Positions 10,744 to 20,302 of a DNA stretch of 64,000 nt are shown in pieces. The stretch is from Pseudevernia furfuracea. Lineage: Eukaryota > Ascomycota > Lecanoromycetes > Lecanorales > Parmeliaceae. Below the pieces are notes generated by a model. It was not told the DNA's origin. It made no database searches and saw nothing but the letters and a program-made list of their open reading frames with translations. The translations under genes were made by a program, and so were the position numbers. Location: positions 434,001-498,000 of the forward strand of contig JAIUPT010000041.1 of the NCBI GenBank assembly GCA_022315425.1. Reading direction: 5' to 3'. Within the stretch, counting starts at the first letter, position 1, and each line of letters starts with the position of its first letter.

Positions 10744-11190
10744 TCACAGTTCGACTGCGTCTTCGTTAAACATTAGGGCGATAAATAGTGCTCTTATATT
10801 CTTCTGAATTAGGGCGACAATTTTAGTCGTAGACTGGGACACATTCAGTATATAAATGTTTCGAGTCTTTGATGCACTTTCTACAAGTATATTATTCTTT
10901 AAAATGTGACAATCATTATCGAGGAAGACGATTTCAAATCCCTTCTTGATGATCTGACTAATTGAAAATAGTTCGCATATAAAGTCTGATACATGTAACA
11001 CGTTCTCAACACGAACTATGTTGCTGATTTTATTCTTTAATAGTCATTTTATTTCGACTGTGTCACGTTCTTGAGTTTAGATAGTGACTTCGTTAACAAT
11101 AATTACTTCTCCACGATAGGGTCGATACTCGATGAACTCGTTCTTGTCGAAGAACATGTGATTAGTACACCCTGAGTCGATTATTCAGTC
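10744..11190 (-). pseudogene. Copia 1 protease end and pre-integrase region
   Basis: Read on the minus strand, the block shows the aspartic protease site IDSGCTNHMF (about 11185-11155), then FFDKNEFIEYRPYRGEVII. The pre-integrase domain follows (VSDFICELFSISQIIKKGFE, VFLDNDCHILKNNILVESAS). The order protease then pre-integrase is that of Ty1/Copia polyproteins. Integrase core, RT and RNase H that should follow are deleted. Confidence 0.8.
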
Positions 11191-11699
11191 TCGTGACGTC
11201 GTGAGACCACTGTTTAACGCTGCGAAGTATGCATGAAAATATGAAAACGTCTTATGTAAAAGTTGATCAATTATTTTAAAATCGACAACTTCGGGCTGAG
11301 AGATAAGCTTTTTCTCTATCTCTCGGCTTGTCTCGTCGCAAAAGTTTGACGTAGATTGAAGCTGAGACGTGGAGTGCGCGCTTAATGTCTTCACTATAAT
11401 TTCTTTCTTCTGATATTCGATATCGAGAAGTACTCTCGAAGAGGGAAGTAGTCGTGTGCTTGCGTGTTCGACAAAGTTTAATGTATACGCAAGCTAAATC
11501 ATCGATTCTTCTTGCGATATCTTTAATATAGATTCCCTCTCTTATTTTTCTATCAATTGAGATAGAGACTAATCGAGAGTCTCTATAATCGACTTCTTCG
11601 ATATATTCTCGTTATAGAATTTCGATATAGTCGCGTTAAACGAGAAGTTTCAGATCTTATTCTCTTCGTCTGTCACGATGTTTTGATCAATGATCAAGT

Positions 11700-12023
11700 G
11701 AGTCATTGTCGAAATATGAGTACTGTGATTATCTTCGAAATCGTCTGATCGTTCACGTTCTTTGACGGTATTCGCCTTGACCTTAGTCTTCTTAAAGGCG
11801 TCACGAAATCTGTCTGAGATACGATTCTCATGAAGGGTTCAGCAGTCGTATGACCAGTGTAGTCTCTTGTTATTATCCTTATTAAAATAACACTTGAAAC
11901 ACTTAGAAGGGTCGTCATCGCTCTTATAGTTAGTACTATTCGGGTTCTTGAAAATGAGTTGAATGATGTTGTTGTTCCTATCCCCGCGGCCTCTCGTTGA
12001 GCCTCGACCACGATTGCTGTTAA
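11700..12023 (-). pseudogene. Copia 1 gag, zinc-knuckle part (left of nested element)
   Basis: The minus strand reads SDDDPSKCFKCYFNKD then NNKRLHWSYDC, a CCHC-type nucleic-acid-binding knuckle. The rest of gag lies at 15142-15900 on the far side of the inserted BIR-gag element. The matching uninterrupted region in Copia 2 (34590-34780) shows the empty site. Confidence 0.75.
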
Positions 12024-12217
12024 TGTTACGAGCGTACCCTGCATCCCTTGACACCTCGTACCTTTGACACCTACGCTAGCCCTATCAGGCTTAGCGTGTC
12101 TTGGCAGGTTCACTCCGCCATACATATATGGCCTCCCTCCCAGTCCATAGTTGCTCCTCAGCTTGTTATCTTCGTTACATACTACACTACGGTTATCACC
12201 ACAGTACGGTCCTTACA
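12024..12217 (+). repeat. 5' LTR of BIR-gag element
   Basis: 194 bases, TGTTACG...CCTTACA. It contains ACATATATGG, a possible TATA-like site, at 12121-12130. It appears identical to 14943-15136 and is homologous to the damaged solo LTR at 5988-6175. Confidence 0.95.
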
Positions 12218-13103
12218 CTATAACAAGCTCATTCCAAACCCCCGGGGCCTGTCTTCATACATGCTCCAACCATTTGTCTTAGGAAGGCAGTAGACTGTCC
12301 AGTCGACCAGGCCTTCAAGCCACGAGGATCCCGTGCCTCAACCAGAAGAAAAATCATCCTTCCAGCACCTCAGAACACCTCCATTCTTCGTGGCAACTCA
12401 AGCGGACAAGAACTCAGCTTGCTACATCCTTTTCAAGAATTCTTCTCCGCCCGCAACTTCAGCAACTTCACCGCCTTCGGGTTTCACACCGCAATCACTC
12501 AAGAAACCACTCAAGAAACCACTCTACGAAAGAACACCATTTCAAATATCCTTACCCTTGCCTTGGTTAAGCACGCCAGGAGAAATAAAGTGCTACCCGA
12601 TTCTCGACGCAACACCCAAAACCAACCATCAAAAATTTCACAATCACACATTCAACCCGAGTTCTGAACGTCTCATTCCAAGGACAAAACGTTCCAATAC
12701 AAGAGGTCTGAACGGCGCTCGATTCGGTTAACAAACGCCTTCACAGCACCCTCCGCAAGAAACCCTTCTCTACCCGCAAATTCTGCCCCGCCCGGCCTTC
12801 ACACCCGAATTTGCCAACAAACCACCCCCTCAGGATAACACCGTCACAAAGAACACAATTCAAAGTATTCACATTCTTTGTGAGGTGTCAAACGGTCAAC
12901 AAATAAAAAAGTTGCATGAGAAACAAAGAAATTCGGCATCCCGCAGCAATTGAACAAGAAATTACTTCCCAACACCGAAATTCCTACATTCAACACCAAA
13001 CTCAGCCCCGCCTGGGCTTCATACTCCAATTTCTACGAAACTCCCTCCCTCTCACATCCCTCCCCCTCAACAGTCGATCTCTTAACTGAGTAATCGATTA
13101 ATC
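12218..13103 (+). other. Untranslated leader of the BIR-gag element
   Basis: 886 bases between the 5' LTR and the ORF. It is rich in C and A and holds repeated modules: CCCCGCCCGGCCTTCACACC (about 12785-12804) recurs with changes as CCCCGCCTGGGCTTCATACT at 13005-13024, and more weakly near 12470. CTCAAGAAACCA is doubled at 12499-12522. Small frames here (for example 12333-12731) lack any domain. The leader could hold packaging or priming signals. Confidence 0.55.
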
Positions 13104-14447
13104 ATGAAGTCCTACGAAGAACGCCTCGCCACACTTACTTCATGGCCTCATAAAACACCACGACCCGAACAACTCGCGGCGGCTGGTTTCCAGTATAGTG
13201 GGCATCCATTATGCCCGGATGGGGTGAAGTGTACCGCATGTGGGCAAGAGGCTACGGAGTGGGAACCAGACGATAATCCCTTCGCCGAGCATATACGTCT
13301 CTCACCATCGTGTTCCTTTATTAGAAGCATTCAGGCCGACGAAGCTCAAGAAGCTGCTGAGAAAGAAGCTCAAAAAGCTGCCCAAAAAGCTGCTCAGAAA
13401 GAAGCTCAAAAACCTACTCCCACCCCACAAGACCTAGCCTTCTTTGATCCTTCGCTGCAGTATGACTTTCCGGAGCTCCGCCTATACAATGACATTGACA
13501 AGTTCGCCGAGCTTATTCTACAGTGTGCGGACCAGTATCGTCATGTCGATATCATAGAGTTGCTTCCCAAATGCCTTCGTGGACCAGCATTCCAGTGGAC
13601 TCAAAGCATTCAAGAAACTCTGAAAGATGTGACCCTCACCAAGTACATGAAGGTTTTGACAGCCAAATTCAGAAAACCTCCGACGGCGGCTGCACAAGAG
13701 ACTCCAAAATCAGCTTCCCAAGCGACTCCGCTGGAATATCACAAATGCACTGTCTGCTCAGCCTCATTCTCCTCCATCAGCCGGCTGTTAAGCCATAGCC
13801 AAATGGCCTGCAACAAGGCCTCTTGCAAGCACTGCGAGAGAACCTTCGAGTCAAAGAATCAGCTACATGAACACCTCCGCAGTCGAGAATGTCAACAATC
13901 ATCTCCCATCAAGAGCATAGCGCCTTCTAAATCTAGCCTGTCAACACTCACCCCTGCTGAGATCACTACTTCGCCTGAAATCTCTACACCTTGCCCGGCA
14001 ACACCTCCGCCGGAATATCGTTCTACAACCCCGCCTCCGATATATCAGTCATCAACACCAAAAAATTACCTCACAGTCGCTGACCTCTACATGCGCTATG
14101 CACCTCTCAAATCAGCCAAATCCTCATGGATTCGCCCAGTTACTCGTTCCAGGACCGTTCTTCCCACACTCACAGTCAAGGATTTGTATGAGAAGTTCCA
14201 TGAACGCCAAATTGACATGAGATCTCCAAGTCGCCAAATCGGGTCTAGCGCAGTCAAATCAGCATGCGATGCAAAGACCCCGGCAATCGCCTCAAATTTG
14301 GTTCCTCAGAAGAGCGCCAAGACTCGTTTTTTTCACTCAGGCAAAAACGAGTGCTCAGCGACTGAATTCTCAACAACAACGTCAAGTAAAGCCTTCCTTC
14401 TTCGCGTTCCCCCGAGCCATGGTCTATGGCTGGCGACGACGCCATAG
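13104..14447 (+). CDS. BIR domain - gag-like - zinc-finger protein of the retroelement
   Basis: 447 residues, single exon; the ATG follows in-frame stops. Residues 7-73 are a complete BIR domain: RLATLTSWP, LAAAGFQYSG, then zinc ligands C43-x2-C46-x16-H63-x6-C70 with the conserved W53 and DDNPFAEH. By family knowledge, BIR domains bind caspase-like N-termini (IAPs) or phosphorylated histone H3 and passenger proteins (survivin, Bir1). Residues 79-103 are an Ala/Lys/Gln-rich helix. Residues 106-190 match the fungal gag-like fold (FFDPSL, LPKCLRGPAFQW, LTAKFRK). Two zinc fingers follow: C215-x2-C218-x12-H231-x4-C236 and C241-x2-C244-x12-H257-x5-C263. A Pro/Ser/Thr-rich tail contains a duplicated motif, YLTVADLYMRY (322-332) and TLTVKDLYEKF (355-365). 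The protein probably forms the particle and binds RNA. The BIR role is unknown: chromatin targeting or cell-death interference are inferences. Confidence 0.88.
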   Translation: MKSYEERLATLTSWPHKTPRPEQLAAAGFQYSGHPLCPDGVKCTACGQEATEWEPDDNPFAEHIRLSPSCSFIRSIQADEAQEAAEKEAQKAAQKAAQKEAQKPTPTPQDLAFFDPSLQYDFPELRLYNDIDKFAELILQCADQYRHVDIIELLPKCLRGPAFQWTQSIQETLKDVTLTKYMKVLTAKFRKPPTAAAQETPKSASQATPLEYHKCTVCSASFSSISRLLSHSQMACNKASCKHCERTFESKNQLHEHLRSRECQQSSPIKSIAPSKSSLSTLTPAEITTSPEISTPCPATPPPEYRSTTPPPIYQSSTPKNYLTVADLYMRYAPLKSAKSSWIRPVTRSRTVLPTLTVKDLYEKFHERQIDMRSPSRQIGSSAVKSACDAKTPAIASNLVPQKSAKTRFFHSGKNECSATEFSTTTSSKAFLLRVPPSHGLWLATTP

Positions 14448-14929
14448 CCGAAGGCCCGAAGCGTGTTGTTGATGACGTCGTCGCCCTCGGTGGATTTGGT
14501 CCCAAGGAGAAGACAACTCAGCTGCGCCAAAACCATTTGATATTGGATTAAGGTTTAAGGTTCGGGCGGTTCGGAAGGCCTCAGCCAATCACAGGCCTTC
14601 ATTTCTGGATTTCTTCTCCGTTCGAAAATCGAATATCAAATGGCTGCTGCATGGCAAAACACGTCCTTGGCCACCATTTCTTCAATTCTTCACCAATGGA
14701 GGCCATTCCTGAACCCCTGCCACCGCATGACGTCATGCTAGCGACATGGCATCGCCAAGACGTCATCGAATTAAATTGGGATCAACATCATCGCCGCAAG
14801 GAGAAAGCGAGCGCTAGGGCCAAAAGTTCTTTGTTTTTTATGATTTTTCAGCGACCAAGCATGCATGGCGTTTGTTTTTTTTCTTCTTCTTTTCTTCTTT
14901 TCTACAGCACTGGGGACCAGCGCTTCTCC
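14448..14929 (+). other. 3' untranslated part of the BIR-gag element
   Basis: Follows the ORF stop. Contains a T-rich run TTTTTTTTCTTCTTCTTTTC near 14874-14893, ahead of the purine tract. No domain-bearing frame is seen, so the element has no pol gene here. Confidence 0.5.
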
Positions 14930-14942
14930 GGGGGGGGGGTAG
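14930..14942 (+). other. Polypurine tract of the BIR-gag element
   Basis: Ten G residues then TAG sit directly against the TG start of the 3' LTR. This is the normal position of the plus-strand primer of LTR retroelements. Confidence 0.8.
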
Positions 14943-15136
14943 TGTTACGAGCGTACCCTGCATCCCTTGACACCTCGTACCTTTGACACCTACGCTAGCC
15001 CTATCAGGCTTAGCGTGTCTTGGCAGGTTCACTCCGCCATACATATATGGCCTCCCTCCCAGTCCATAGTTGCTCCTCAGCTTGTTATCTTCGTTACATA
15101 CTACACTACGGTTATCACCACAGTACGGTCCTTACA
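14943..15136 (+). repeat. 3' LTR of BIR-gag element
   Basis: 194 bases, identical by eye to 12024-12217. Followed by GTTGA, the partner of the GTTAA before the 5' LTR. Confidence 0.95.
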
Positions 15137-15141
15137 GTTGA

Positions 15142-15900
15142 AGTTATCTCTATTAGAGACCTTCTTCTCGTTCTCCTCCTGTTTGAAACGCTTCATGACG
15201 ACGGCCATGACTTGTTCTTTGATATCTCTCTTCAGGAGACGCTCTTTCTCATGGAGGAGTGTGACAATTTTGTTAAAGTCGGGCACTTCGTTCAACGACG
15301 TGATGGTACGATGCACGAAATTCTTATACTTGATGTCAAGGTTGTTCAGCAGCAACGAGACGAGTATTCACTCGTCTATTCTAGCTCTCATTCGACTAAG
15401 ATTCTTCGACTTTGCTCGTATATTGACAACGTACGTCTTCATGAAGTTGTCACTGCTTGTCATTGATGTTGTTTAGAGTTCTTGTAACTTGATGAACCGA
15501 AGAACGAAACCTGAGTCGAAATAATTGTTCTTCAACTTGATTCATCGGTTCATGACAACCTCATCGTTCTCAATGACTTCGACTGATTTATCTTCACACA
15601 TAAAGTAAATCAGCTCAGACGCTTAATTGTTCGTCTGCTTTTAGATCTTCAATTGAGTCTGATAGATCGTTGTCTAAGCAGTAGTAGATGCTGATGTGAC
15701 TGATAGATTCGTTAAAAAGTCCTTATTTGCATTCTAAACGACGTCTCATAAATTCGAGTACATCAATACACTCTTTATCTTTTTGATTCATGACTGATAG
15801 TTTTGTTGACCCTTCAGCTTTGAAAAATTTCATATCTGCGTCAATGCAGTATAAGACAATTGAGTAGTCATTTTGAATTAACTATGTGATGTGATGTTAT
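15142..15900 (-). pseudogene. Copia 1 gag, N-terminal part (right of nested element)
   Basis: The minus strand carries remnants of Copia gag (LLNNLDIKYKNFVHR, SLNEVPDFNKIVTLLHE, RLLKRDIKEQVMAVVMKRF) and, near 15870-15600, the eroded N-terminal part that is clear in Copia 2 at 35495. Stops interrupt it. It is continuous with 11700-12023 once the nested element is removed. Confidence 0.75.
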
Positions 15901-15989
15901 GTTAACACTATTATTATAACATCGGCTCTCTCACAGACGATGAGAACAGCAGATTAATTTTTCTACTGTGTGAAGACCTCAATAACGAA

Positions 15990-16006
15990 AATCCGAGCTC
16001 ATAACC
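15990..16006 (-). other. Copia 1 primer-binding site (damaged)
   Basis: On the element strand it reads GGTTATGAGCTCGG, beside the 5' LTR. It equals the intact site of Copia 2 (35620-35636) except for a C-to-T change. See that entry. Confidence 0.6.
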
Positions 16007-16201
16007 TGTTGAAATATATGATAGCTATGAGATCTTATATTGAGTGACTAATAGAACGACTCTATTGCATGACTATATAGAATACATGTAGTGAACAAGA
16101 AGAAAGAGAAGAAGAAGGATAGACAAGAGTCGCCCACTAGCGCCACGCTAAAAGGCACGCTAGTGCGGGCGGAACGGCCTATGATTGGCTGAATTCCATC
16201 A
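16007..16201 (-). repeat. Copia 1 5' LTR
   Basis: 195 bases, TGTTGAAAT...ATTCCATCA, followed by the ACTCG duplication. Hairpin arms at 16135-16142 and 16158-16165. Confidence 0.9.
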
Positions 16202-16206
16202 ACTCG

Positions 16207-16600
16207 ATTGACGTGAAATTCACATTTGATGATATCGACTTGAAGTTCGACTTTTCTTAGCTTCTGAAGAATACGTTTGATATGAATTTCGTGCTCGACT
16301 TCGATTTCGCTATAGATAAGAATATCATCTAGATAGACGATATAGAACTCATCAAGAAACTCTCTTAGAGTATCGTTGATATAATGTTAAAACGAGACGA
16401 GTTCATTATATAGATCGAAGAACATAATAAGATACTCAAAGAGTTCAAAACGAGTGCGAAAAGCAGTAAGTGATTCATCGTCTTCGCGAATTCTAAGACG
16501 ATTAAATGCTGATATAATATCTAGCTTGATAAAACACTTAATACGACTAAGACGATTTAAGATTTCTGAAATGAGAGATAAGAGATAACGATTCTTGATC
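16207..16600 (-). pseudogene. Gypsy reverse transcriptase remnant
   Basis: Minus-strand reading gives IKLDIISAFNRLRI, TAFRTRFELFEYL and the RT active site YLDDILIYS, then HIKRILQKL. A stop interrupts it. The gene continues at 10056 on the other side of Copia 1. Confidence 0.8.
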
Positions 16601-19495
16601 GTTATGATATTAAGATCTCGATAGTTAACACAAAAACGAAGATCTTCTTTAGATTTCTTAACGAATAGAATAGAGAACGCGACTTAAAAACGACTAACTC
16701 TAATAAAGCTCTTGATAAGATTCTTATCAAGATATCTGCGAAGTTCTTATATCTCATTGCGACTCATGTCGTATAGTGTGAAGCTCGAGAAAAGAGACTC
16801 TTCTTTAAGATTAATAACGTGATTATAGACGCGATGCTCGAACAAGGTGTCGATCTCTTTCTTAGAGAATATATTCAGATAGTCGTAATACTACTTGAGA
16901 AGCTTGATGACGAGGTCAACGTTTTTACGTTCGCGATAGAGTTCTAATTCTTCTTGAATAATGAACGTGACTAGGTGAAGTTCTTTCTTCATTTGAAACA
17001 GAGCTCGCTATCGATTCTTCTCTTAAGAACACAGCTTGAAGTTGATAATTAAGAGTTTGAGACTTGATATAAATGTTAAATATAGAATTTCTTTTAAAGA
17101 ATAAATTTCTAGAGCACGATCGATTTTCTAAAGAATAACATTAAAGATCTCAGCGTTCTTTTGATATTTTAGACGATTATAGATATAAGCTATTACTTCG
17201 CAGACATTTAAGTGAATCGAGATATTTTGAGCTTGTCGAGCTCGTCTCTCTTTAGACGATCGAAAGAATAATAAGCTTCGATACTTGATCTTAAGCGAAT
17301 AGTCTTTGCGTAAGGTCTGAGAAATTCGATTAGAGATATCTTTTTCAGAGTCTCGATTAGAAGCTAGACTTGATTCGAAAAGATTGACTAAAGATAACTT
17401 AAAACGCGGATGCTGAGATTGCTCTTCTTGAGTCTAAGAGACTAACGAATCTTTAATTCGTAACTAAGACGAGAGTTTCGACGAATCTTTTATTCGACTG
17501 AGAGATACTAAGTGTTTTTTATAAATCGAGAGCTGAGGTTACTCCTTGTGAGCGAGAACTGTTAACGAGTTCTTGTTAACTCGCAGAAAGACTTGTAACT
17601 GAGCTAGGTTTTGAGTCTAAAACTGAGATTCTTGATCTTGAAGTTCTCAAACTCGCTGAGATTCTTCGAGAGATAGAAATTCTTCTTTCTCACGAGTGAC
17701 GACGATAATCTTTATAAAAGAAGAGCAGCAATAACTAAGATAAAAGAGCGAGAACATGATTAAGATATTAAAGTCGAAGTTAACGTCGACGATATGACGA
17801 CGAAGTTACGAATACTCTAGAACTATAAGATAATGCTTCAAGTTAGTGACGAAAAGAAATAGTCTCTCGATATGATTATCGATTATTATTATCGTTTTCA
17901 TCACGTGAGTAATGTTATCTATAAGTGTAGATTGTTCGTTAAATTCTTAAAGACGACGAGAATATTTTAATTAATGCTAAGAAAAATTATATTATTACGC
18001 GAAGATTTTATCAATAAATACATAAGCGAAGACATTATAATCGATCAAGATAAGAGCTAATATTTTAAATTGAGCTTAACGTAAGATATAAGAGACGATT
18101 ATATAACTATCTCTAAAGATAGAGTCGAACTCGAATAGCTTTAATATTAACTTGACTGAGAATTTTTTAAAGAATTATAACGATAATGAAAAGAACGAAA
18201 GAAGAAGATAAGAAGAGATTAACAAAGAGAATAGAGATTTCTAAGCGCGACTTTATATAGAAACTAAACGTTTTTCGACGACAATAAGATATCTTCGTCG
18301 CTGAAGTTATCGTCTAATCTTATCAGACGAAGAGTTAACTTGCTCTTATTAGAGCAATCTTAAGCGTTTTTGTTAGAGTATTAAAGTTTATAATAATAAC
18401 AAAGCTTTTACTTGTTATAGATCTCTCGAACTTCAGACGTCTAAAGTTTTTGATCTTTGATAGTGATCAGAGCGAAACTAAGATTTATAGAATTCTCTGC
18501 GACGATGAATACGACTAATATCGCAGCTATCGAAATAATAGATACGACTCTCTGCTCGAGAGAGTTGCTATTTGAGATCTTAGACTTAAATATTGACGTG
18601 AAAGTGACAGAGGTCTAACGAGATATACGATACTTTAATTGACGAAGCTCGTTGTCGAAATCTAAATAGACTTGAACTCATTTATCAAAGATGAATAACT
18701 TCTTATTGAGACGAGTTCGTCAAGAGAAGACGACGCGTTGAGTGTCGTAATTAACGTTACGTTATAAAGCGTTAATCAAGAAAGTCTCTTTTATTTGAAA
18801 TCGCTCTTTCTTCTATAAAAAGAGATTATAATACTTATCGAAGAGAAGCTTCTCTTATCGAAGCTTGTCACGAAGATAGATGCGAGCGTTCTCGACTTCG
18901 AATTAATCGTTACAACATTTGCGTAGCTTGACGCGATAGTCTTTAAAACTAACGAGAATATAGAGTTCATCGAATCGATATTTGCTTATAAGAATTTGAG
19001 CTTTCTTTTTTATAACGAATCGATTTTCGACGTAGACGATCTTCTTCTAATCGATAGAATATCGATCGTGATTGATATATATCTTATGAATAAGACTTTG
19101 TTCTCATATATTCAATTTATTCACGTTATCATTATACTTAGAAATATTAGAAAGTTTCTCGAATTTGAAGATTGCGAGAGCGACTAAAGAAGAGAAAAGA
19201 ACAACAGAAGACGATTAATTAATTTATATTAATTAAAACAATATAGATAATGCTTATACAGTCTATAAATCAAGCATCGAAGCGATAGATGATATCGCTT
19301 CGAACGAGATAGAGATATTAATGAAGACGTCGTTAACGCGTCGTTATAAGACGTCGATTTGATTAAGAATCTCTTGAAAATTGTTAGTTACTTGTTGAAT
19401 AAAGTGCTGAATTCGTTGCTGATCTTTAGCGTCGATTATAGTGTCGAGACTCGAGTTAGCACGTGAGAGTGCTATGAATAATAGATCTTTCGTAA
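16601..19495 (-). mobile_element. Eroded protease and gag part of the Gypsy element
   Basis: AT-rich, TpA-rich sequence with stops in every frame. Its position (between RT and the 5' LTR, minus strand) implies protease and gag. No motif could be read with confidence. Confidence 0.5.
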
Positions 19496-19750
19496 TGTCA
19501 GAAAACGAGACTAAAACTAGAACTATCACTTGATATACTTGATCTGATAGAATTAGATCTATTTACAAGACGAAAGACAAGGAAGAAAAGTGAGAAGTGA
19601 GCGCTTAGCGTCTCTATATGTGATCAGACGAAATCAACATGACTATCGCATAAAGCGTCGCTTAGTAGAAACTCAATTGTTATTGATCACGGACTAGAAT
19701 CAAGGGTTCAAGCACTGCTTGATCTATGAACTAACTTCATCTCGTGTTGT
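19496..19750 (-). repeat. Gypsy 5' LTR (right copy)
   Basis: Starts TGTCAGAAAACGAG; pairs with 7044-7300. The outer end is blurred, and a TTGAG follows. Confidence 0.72.
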
Positions 19751-20302
19751 TGAGGTCTTTAATTATAAATTATATAATCAATAAGACATCTCACAGACGA
19801 TTATTAATCACTTTCTAATTAATAATTTGTTTATGCTCGAAGCTAAAGAGATTATAATAATCATATTATCGATCTATTTTAAACGAGCGTCGATGCTCTT
19901 TTAATTTTTAATCGTTATCGTCCCTACAGTAGTATAGTGCGATATCGTTAATATCTTTAAATCTTTTATGATAATACGTATTATAAACGAGTTCTTTTCA
20001 ATCGTTAAATAAGTCGTTCGTATTCTTATTCGTTGCTTTAAGATAAGACTTATAAGAAAATAAAGCGACTTAATATTTATTAGCGATATATTCTTCTTTC
20101 ACGAACATTCGTACGTCTATTCTAAGAGTCTTATCAAATAAATACTTATTAATTAATAATTAACGAATAGTCGAAAAATAAATATTTAATCGAACTTTAT
20201 CGTTTTTTCTCTTTATCTCGATTTATTTTACACTTCGTTTATTATATATAAAAAAAAAAAAATCTGCCAAGGCCGGGACGCTCCCGCCAAGGGTTCTGCA
20301 AA

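Larger units (their letters stand above)
12024..15136 (+). mobile_element. Young non-autonomous LTR element carrying a BIR-gag-zinc finger gene
   Basis: Two direct LTRs of exactly 194 bases (12024-12217 and 14943-15136) begin TGTTACGAGCG and end GGTCCTTACA. I see no difference between them. The flanks are GTTAA (12019-12023) and GTTGA (15137-15141), a 5-base duplication with one transition. The insertion splits the gag gene of Copia 1: sequence to its left and right joins into the uninterrupted gag of Copia 2 near 34760. A purine tract G10-TAG (14930-14942) directly precedes the 3' LTR. No protease, RT, RNase H or integrase is present in 2.7 kb of interior; the only long frame is 13104-14447. 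No canonical tRNA primer site (TGG...) is obvious after the 5' LTR. In size and content it fits the TR-GAG/LARD class, mobilised in trans. It is GC-normal and shows no RIP erosion, unlike everything around it. Confidence 0.93.
10062..16201 (-). mobile_element. Copia element 1: RIP-eroded, internally deleted, carrying the nested BIR-gag element
   Basis: The LTRs at 10062-10256 and 16007-16201 are both 195 bases (TGTTGGAAT...ATTCCATCA, the left start mutated to TATTGG). They are flanked by a perfect 5-base duplication ACTCG (10057-10061 and 16202-16206). The host site is the Gypsy RT gene. Coding is on the minus strand: gag remnant on both sides of 12024-15136, then protease and pre-integrase (about 11180-10744). 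Most of integrase, RT and RNase H are missing. Near 10488 the sequence jumps straight from the RNase H end to integrase DNA, whereas in Copia 2 about 2.5 kb lies between (30690-33238). It cannot move by itself. Confidence 0.9.
7044..19750 (-). mobile_element. RIP-eroded Ty3/Gypsy element, interrupted by Copia
   Basis: Two similar LTR-like blocks lie at 7044-7300 and 19496-19750. They start TGTCAG and share ACTAGAACTATCACTTGATA and GATCAAGCAGTGCTTGAAC (read on minus). Minus-strand coding remnants between them are Gypsy pol. The reverse transcriptase shows the YLDDILIYS active site near 16310-16345. The chromodomain-less RT/RNase H part at about 9480-10056 reads FANFYRRFIYDYSRL, YDSNREIIVKTNAS and YNKELIIIIRVFEEW. 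Removing the inserted Copia (10062-16201) leaves about 6.5 kb, a normal Gypsy length. Frames carry many stops from C-to-T changes. TTGAG precedes the left LTR and a TTGAG follows the right one, a likely 5-base duplication, but the right LTR end is blurred. Confidence 0.8.
5659..20302. mobile_element. RIP-eroded DNA transposon relic (outermost shell of the nest)
   Basis: Bases 5659-5685 and 20276-20302 are inverted copies. The right end reads GGGACGCTCCCGCC then AAGGGTTCTGCAA. The left copy matches 23 of 27 positions, and all four differences are C-to-T type transitions, as RIP would produce. If the solo LTR (5988-6175) and the Gypsy block (7044-19750) are removed, about 1.75 kb remains, the size of a Tc1/mariner or Fot1/pogo-like element. 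The remaining interior (5690-5987, 6181-7043, 19751-20263) is AT-rich with stops in all frames, so no transposase can be read. Target duplication not resolved. The call rests on the terminal pair. Confidence 0.45.

Noticed and set aside
12333..12731. 132-codon frame in the leader of the BIR-gag element
   Set aside because: Pro/Lys-rich with no motif; more likely untranslated leader.
14838..15044. Frames inside the LTRs (also 11703-12125, 12048-12293 and 14967-15476)
   Set aside because: They run through LTR and flank alike and share no protein family; by-products of the repeat.
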